A DNA stretch of 7,173 bases from Nitriliruptoraceae bacterium. Its GTDB lineage: Bacteria > Actinomycetota > Nitriliruptoria > Nitriliruptorales > Nitriliruptoraceae. The position numbers and the translations under genes are program-made. This document shows, in pieces, positions 5,004 through 7,173 of this stretch (the first letter of the stretch is position 1; each line of letters begins with the position of its first letter). The DNA lies in the NCBI GenBank assembly GCA_007117945.1, contig SKTN01000117.1:1-7173 (forward strand). The letters are read 5' to 3'. The notes beneath the pieces were generated by a model. That model ran no database searches. It was not told the DNA's origin and saw only the letters and a program-made list of their open reading frames with translations.

Positions 5004-5804
5004 GGCCCGGACCCGGTCCACGATGGCCGGCAGCGCGGTCGCCGCGTCGGTGCGCAGCAGCACGTCGGCACGGTCGTCGTAGGGGGTCGGCTCGGCGTTG
5101 ATCAGCACGAGCATCGCCCCGGCTTCCAGCGCCGTGCGCGGCAGCAGGGCGACGGGGTGGACCGTCAACGAGGTGCCCACGGCCAGGAACACGTCGGCGG
5201 CCATCGTGGCGTCGTGGGCCCGCTGGAGCAGGGCGGGGTCCAGGGACTGTCCGAAGGACACCGTCGCGCTCTTGAGGATCCCGCCGCACGCCTCGCACCG
5301 GGGGTCGTGGTCACCGGCGCGTACACGCTCGAGCACGGGGAGCGCCGGTTGGCGCCGGTCGCAGGACAGGCACATCACCTCCCGCACCGTCCCGTGGATC
5401 TCGATGACCCGTCCGGGTGAGCTCCCTGCGAGCTGGTGGAGCCCGTCCACGTTCTGGGTGATCAGGGCCGTCAGCCGCTCGAGGCGCTCGAGTTGGGCCA
5501 GGCTGTGGTGGGCGGCGTTCGGCTCCGCCTGCCAGGTCGGCTCCTCGGCGCGGCGCCGCCACGCCTCGCGTCGGACCTCCCCGTCGCCGAGGTAGGCGTC
5601 GATGGAGACGTAGCGCTGCGCGCTGGGGTCCTTGGTCCACAGCCCCTCGGGGCCCCGGAAGTCGGGGATGCCGGAACCCGTCGAGACACCGGCACCCGTG
5701 AGCGCGACCACGACGTCCGCCGAGGTGATGCGCTCCGCCACCACCTCGATGGATCCCGGGTCGGGTTCCGGCCCCTGCGCCGCCTGCTGGTGCTCCACGT
5801 CCAC
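4995..5804 (-). CDS. Sir2-family NAD-dependent protein deacylase (sirtuin)
   Basis: This 269-residue sirtuin uses NAD to remove acyl groups from protein lysines, releasing nicotinamide and O-acyl-ADP-ribose. The NAD-binding signature GAGVSTGSGIPDFRG is at 37-51, TQNVDGLH at 116-123 and the catalytic His at H137 in EIHGT. A four-Cys zinc ribbon is complete (C145, C148, C170, C173). GTSLTVHP (200-207) and INAEPT (225-230) form the C-terminal part of the Rossmann fold. SFGQSLD (183-189) replaces the FGExLP common in CobB-like enzymes, which suggests the undifferentiated bacterial class; this is from memory. The start chosen is GTG 5804, with weak GAAGG just upstream. A GTG two codons later is an alternative. 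The first 20 residues are a nonconserved polar extension. It is transcribed divergently from deoD. Confidence 0.94.
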   Translation of the reverse strand: MDVEHQQAAQGPEPDPGSIEVVAERITSADVVVALTGAGVSTGSGIPDFRGPEGLWTKDPSAQRYVSIDAYLGDGEVRREAWRRRAEEPTWQAEPNAAHHSLAQLERLERLTALITQNVDGLHQLAGSSPGRVIEIHGTVREVMCLSCDRRQPALPVLERVRAGDHDPRCEACGGILKSATVSFGQSLDPALLQRAHDATMAADVFLAVGTSLTVHPVALLPRTALEAGAMLVLINAEPTPYDDRADVLLRTDAATALPAIVDRVRALS

Positions 5805-5822
5805 CTGCCTTCGCTGCCTCCT

Positions 5823-5828
5823 ACGCTA
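5823..5828 (-). promoter_or_regulatory. Possible -10 box for sir2
   Basis: On the - strand the sequence reads TAGCGT, a good actinobacterial -10 (TAnnnT), within the only A/T-richer patch of the divergent gap. Initiation about 7 nt downstream would leave a leader of about 12 nt before GTG 5804, just long enough for the weak GAAGG. The stronger AGGAGG at 5817-5822 would then be untranscribed or at the very 5' end. On the + strand the overlapping TACGCT (5822-5827) could serve deoD. Confidence 0.35.
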
Positions 5829-5852
5829 GTAAGAGTCGCGTGGCATCGTGGT

Positions 5853-5862
5853 GCAGCGCTGC
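5853..5862. repeat. Perfect 10-bp palindrome in the sir2-deoD divergent region
   Basis: GCAGCGCTGC is self-complementary. It lies between the A/T-richer promoter patch (5822-5837) and the deoD ribosome-binding site. It could be a repressor half-pair or simply chance in GC-rich DNA. No known regulator is recognised. Confidence 0.35.
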
Positions 5863-5892
5863 CCGACCCTGACCTGCGGACCCGAACCCAAC

Positions 5893-5897
5893 GAGGT
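5893..5897 (+). promoter_or_regulatory. Shine-Dalgarno site of deoD
   Basis: GAGGT lies 5 nt before GTG 5903. It fixes this GTG, whose product begins MPTPHI, matching the usual DeoD N-terminus. Confidence 0.65.
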
Positions 5898-5902
5898 GCC
5901 CC

Positions 5903-6625
5903 GTGCCGACGCCCCACATCTCCACCGCCCCGGACGGCTTCGCCGACACCGTGCTGCTGCCCGGTGACCCCCTCCGGGCGCGCCACATCGCCGAGCGCTG
6001 CTTCGAGACACCCGAGCTGGTCAACGAGGTGCGGGGTGCCCTCGCCTACACGGGGACCTACCGCGGGATGGCGGTCTCGGTGCTGGGTACCGGGATGGGC
6101 ATCCCGTCGGCCTCGATCTACGCCACGGAACTGGTGCGTGAGTACGGCGTCCGGCGCCTGGTGCGCGTGGGCTCCTGCGGGGCGGTCCAGGACCACCTGC
6201 AGCTGCGGGACGTCGTGCTGGCCGCCGGCGCCTGCACGGACTCCCAGGTCAACCGGGCGCGGTACGCGGGGCTGGACTTCGCGGCGATCGCGGACTTCGA
6301 GCTGCTGCGGGCCGCTGCCGAGGCAGCGGAGGCCAGCGGCCAGCAGGTGGCCGTCGGCAACGTGCACAGCGCGGACCTGTTCTACGACCCCCGCGACGGC
6401 GTCGTCGACGCCATGCAGCGGATGGGGGTGCTGGCCGTGGAGATGGAGGCGGCGGGCATCTACGGGGTGGCGGCCGAGCACGGTGCCCGGGCCCTGACGG
6501 TCCTGACCGTCAGCGACCACATCCTGCGGGGGGAACAGACCTCCTCGGCGGAGCGCCAGACCACCTTCGATGCCATGGTGGACATCGCCCTCGACGGGCT
6601 GCTGCGCGATCGCGGGCACGGGTGA
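5903..6625 (+). CDS. deoD: Purine nucleoside phosphorylase, DeoD type
   Basis: This 240-residue enzyme is collinear with E. coli DeoD over its whole length. It cleaves purine (deoxy)nucleosides with phosphate to free base and (deoxy)ribose-1-phosphate in purine salvage, normally as a hexamer. The phosphate site is GDPLRA (21-26) with R25, R44 and R88 in RVGSCGA. H5 is the residue contributed to the neighbouring subunit's active site. GTGMGIPSASIY (62-73) and the ribose-binding VEMEAAGIY (179-187; E180, M181, E182) are intact. The base-activating Asp is D205 in SDH, and the helper Arg is R218 in AERQTTF. All catalytic residues are present with a +1 offset from E. coli numbering. It is divergent from sir2 and convergent with the lactate permease gene, so it is probably monocistronic. 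Confidence 0.97.
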   Translation: MPTPHISTAPDGFADTVLLPGDPLRARHIAERCFETPELVNEVRGALAYTGTYRGMAVSVLGTGMGIPSASIYATELVREYGVRRLVRVGSCGAVQDHLQLRDVVLAAGACTDSQVNRARYAGLDFAAIADFELLRAAAEAAEASGQQVAVGNVHSADLFYDPRDGVVDAMQRMGVLAVEMEAAGIYGVAAEHGARALTVLTVSDHILRGEQTSSAERQTTFDAMVDIALDGLLRDRGHG

Positions 6626-6635
6626 TGGTCGCGAG

Positions 6636-6675
6636 CTGGGCCAGCGCCCAGGACCTGACCAGGGGTGCTGCACCC
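6636..6675. terminator. Two small hairpins between convergent deoD and lactate permease genes
   Basis: CTGGGC (6636-6641) pairs with GCCCAG (6646-6651) around loop CAGC, starting 10 nt after the deoD stop. GGGTG (6663-6667) pairs with CACCC (6671-6675) around CTG. Both lie in the 87-bp gap between convergent stops, so they may serve transcripts from either side. The stems are short and lack U-tracts; the role is inferred. Confidence 0.4.
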
Positions 6676-6712
6676 GGGGCCGCGTCCACCTCGGCGCAGG
6701 CCCGGTGACCGG

Positions 6713-7173
6713 TCAGCGGCCAGCCAGGCCCAGCTGCACCAGGAGGCCGAGGAGGATCACCACCAGCAGCACCGCGGCACCGCCGAGGTTGCGCCGGATC
6801 ACCTCGGACTCGCGGCCCGTCGCGCCCGCCGCGGAGGTGCCCACGGCCGCGACCGCCGGGGTGATGGCGTTGCCGACGTTGCCGCCGGCGGTCTGACCCG
6901 ACAGCAGGATCGCGGGCAGCACCCCCAGCGCCACGGCGACCTCGGCCTGCAGGGAGCTGAACAGGGCGTTGGAGGCGGTGGTCGCCCCGGTCAGCACCGT
7001 GCCCAGGGTGCCAAGGGGCGCGGAGACCACCACGAACCCGGCACCGAGCCCCGCGGCCAGGGCCGTGGCCAGGGCCGTGATCATCCCCGACTCGGTCAGC
7101 AGCGCGGCCAGGGTGGTGAGGCCGAGGATGCTGGCGGCGACCTTGCGGCAGCGACCCAGCCAGCTGGTGAGCG
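6713..7173 (-). CDS. lctP: L-lactate permease family transporter, C-terminal part (5' end outside window)
   Basis: The frame runs from the right edge (first full codon at 7171) to TGA at 6715-6713, giving 152 residues. It matches the C-terminal end of LctP/LldP lactate/glycolate:proton symporters. The family-typical LTGATTASNALFSSLQ starts at visible residue 60 (E. coli has a closely similar LTGSDTSSNALF segment). QTAGGNVGNAITP follows and corresponds to the TTGG...SP element. Hydrophobic segments are seen at about 11-36, 43-60, 86-99 and 129-150, the last ending in a short polar tail. An internal ATG at 7084 is not the start. The permease would bring lactate across the cytoplasmic membrane. 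Exact substrate, and whether a lactate dehydrogenase gene is linked, cannot be seen. Confidence 0.88.
   Translation of the reverse strand, partial: LTSWLGRCRKVAASILGLTTLAALLTESGMITALATALAAGLGAGFVVVSAPLGTLGTVLTGATTASNALFSSLQAEVAVALGVLPAILLSGQTAGGNVGNAITPAVAAVGTSAAGATGRESEVIRRNLGGAAVLLVVILLGLLVQLGLAGR

Noticed and set aside
4256..5071. 271-codon - strand frame opposite the SDR-like gene
   Set aside because: It runs across the operon end, the whole SDR-like gene and the sir2 3' end in a different frame, with His/Gly/Arg-rich sequence and no domain.
5436..6497. 353-codon + strand frame across the sir2-deoD region
   Set aside because: It spans the divergent promoter region and two real genes, and its Arg/Pro/Ser-rich translation shows no family features.
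5471..6673. 400-codon - strand frame opposite deoD and overlapping sir2
   Set aside because: Low-complexity Arg/Pro/Gly composition with no domain; it covers two clearly real genes in other frames.
6706..6715. Perfect palindrome TGACCGGTCA overlapping the lactate permease stop codon
   Set aside because: Ten bases of GC-rich palindrome at a gene end are easily chance; nothing else suggests a binding site.
6713..7084. A complete 123-aa small membrane protein starting at the internal ATG
   Set aside because: The frame continues open to the right edge with lactate permease-like sequence, so this is the C-terminal part of a larger transporter.

Overview
The window is about 70% G+C, uses GTG starts freely and shows the strong third-position G/C bias that fills the unused frames with long spurious ORFs. 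It looks like a chromosomal segment of a motile high-GC Gram-positive bacterium (Actinomycetota; a deep-branching marine or soil lineage is possible). I cannot assign a genus from sequence alone. There are no insertion sequences, phage genes, CRISPR arrays, tRNAs or rRNAs.

Left part (1-4224): a chemotaxis cluster read entirely on the + strand. It opens with the C-terminal end of a methyl-accepting chemotaxis protein (MCP), followed at once by a perfect 15-bp hairpin. Then come cheY (CheY1), cheB (glutamate methylesterase), cheR (glutamate methyltransferase, ATGA overlap with cheB), cheX (CheY-P phosphatase), a second cheY (CheY2) and a 161-aa unrecognised protein that I suspect is a divergent CheX/CheC-type phosphatase. 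CheR and CheB set receptor methylation. The CheYs would carry the signal to the flagellar switch, and CheX (perhaps with the last protein) would end it. CheA and CheW are not in the window and presumably lie upstream. CheZ and CheD are not seen either.

Right part (4225-7173): unrelated housekeeping genes. An atypical short-chain dehydrogenase/reductase-like NAD(P)-binding protein (+) converges on a Sir2-family NAD-dependent deacylase (-); their stop codons share one 8-bp palindrome. The sir2 gene is divergent from deoD (purine nucleoside phosphorylase, +) across a 98-bp shared promoter region. deoD converges on the C-terminal end of an L-lactate permease family gene (-) that runs off the right edge.

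The point most worth checking is the 161-aa protein at 3739-4224. It carries an ExxN helix like that of CheX/CheC phosphatases and sits directly behind the second CheY, which is itself preceded by a canonical CheX. The rest of the window is largely ordinary, and I do not claim a new system beyond that.
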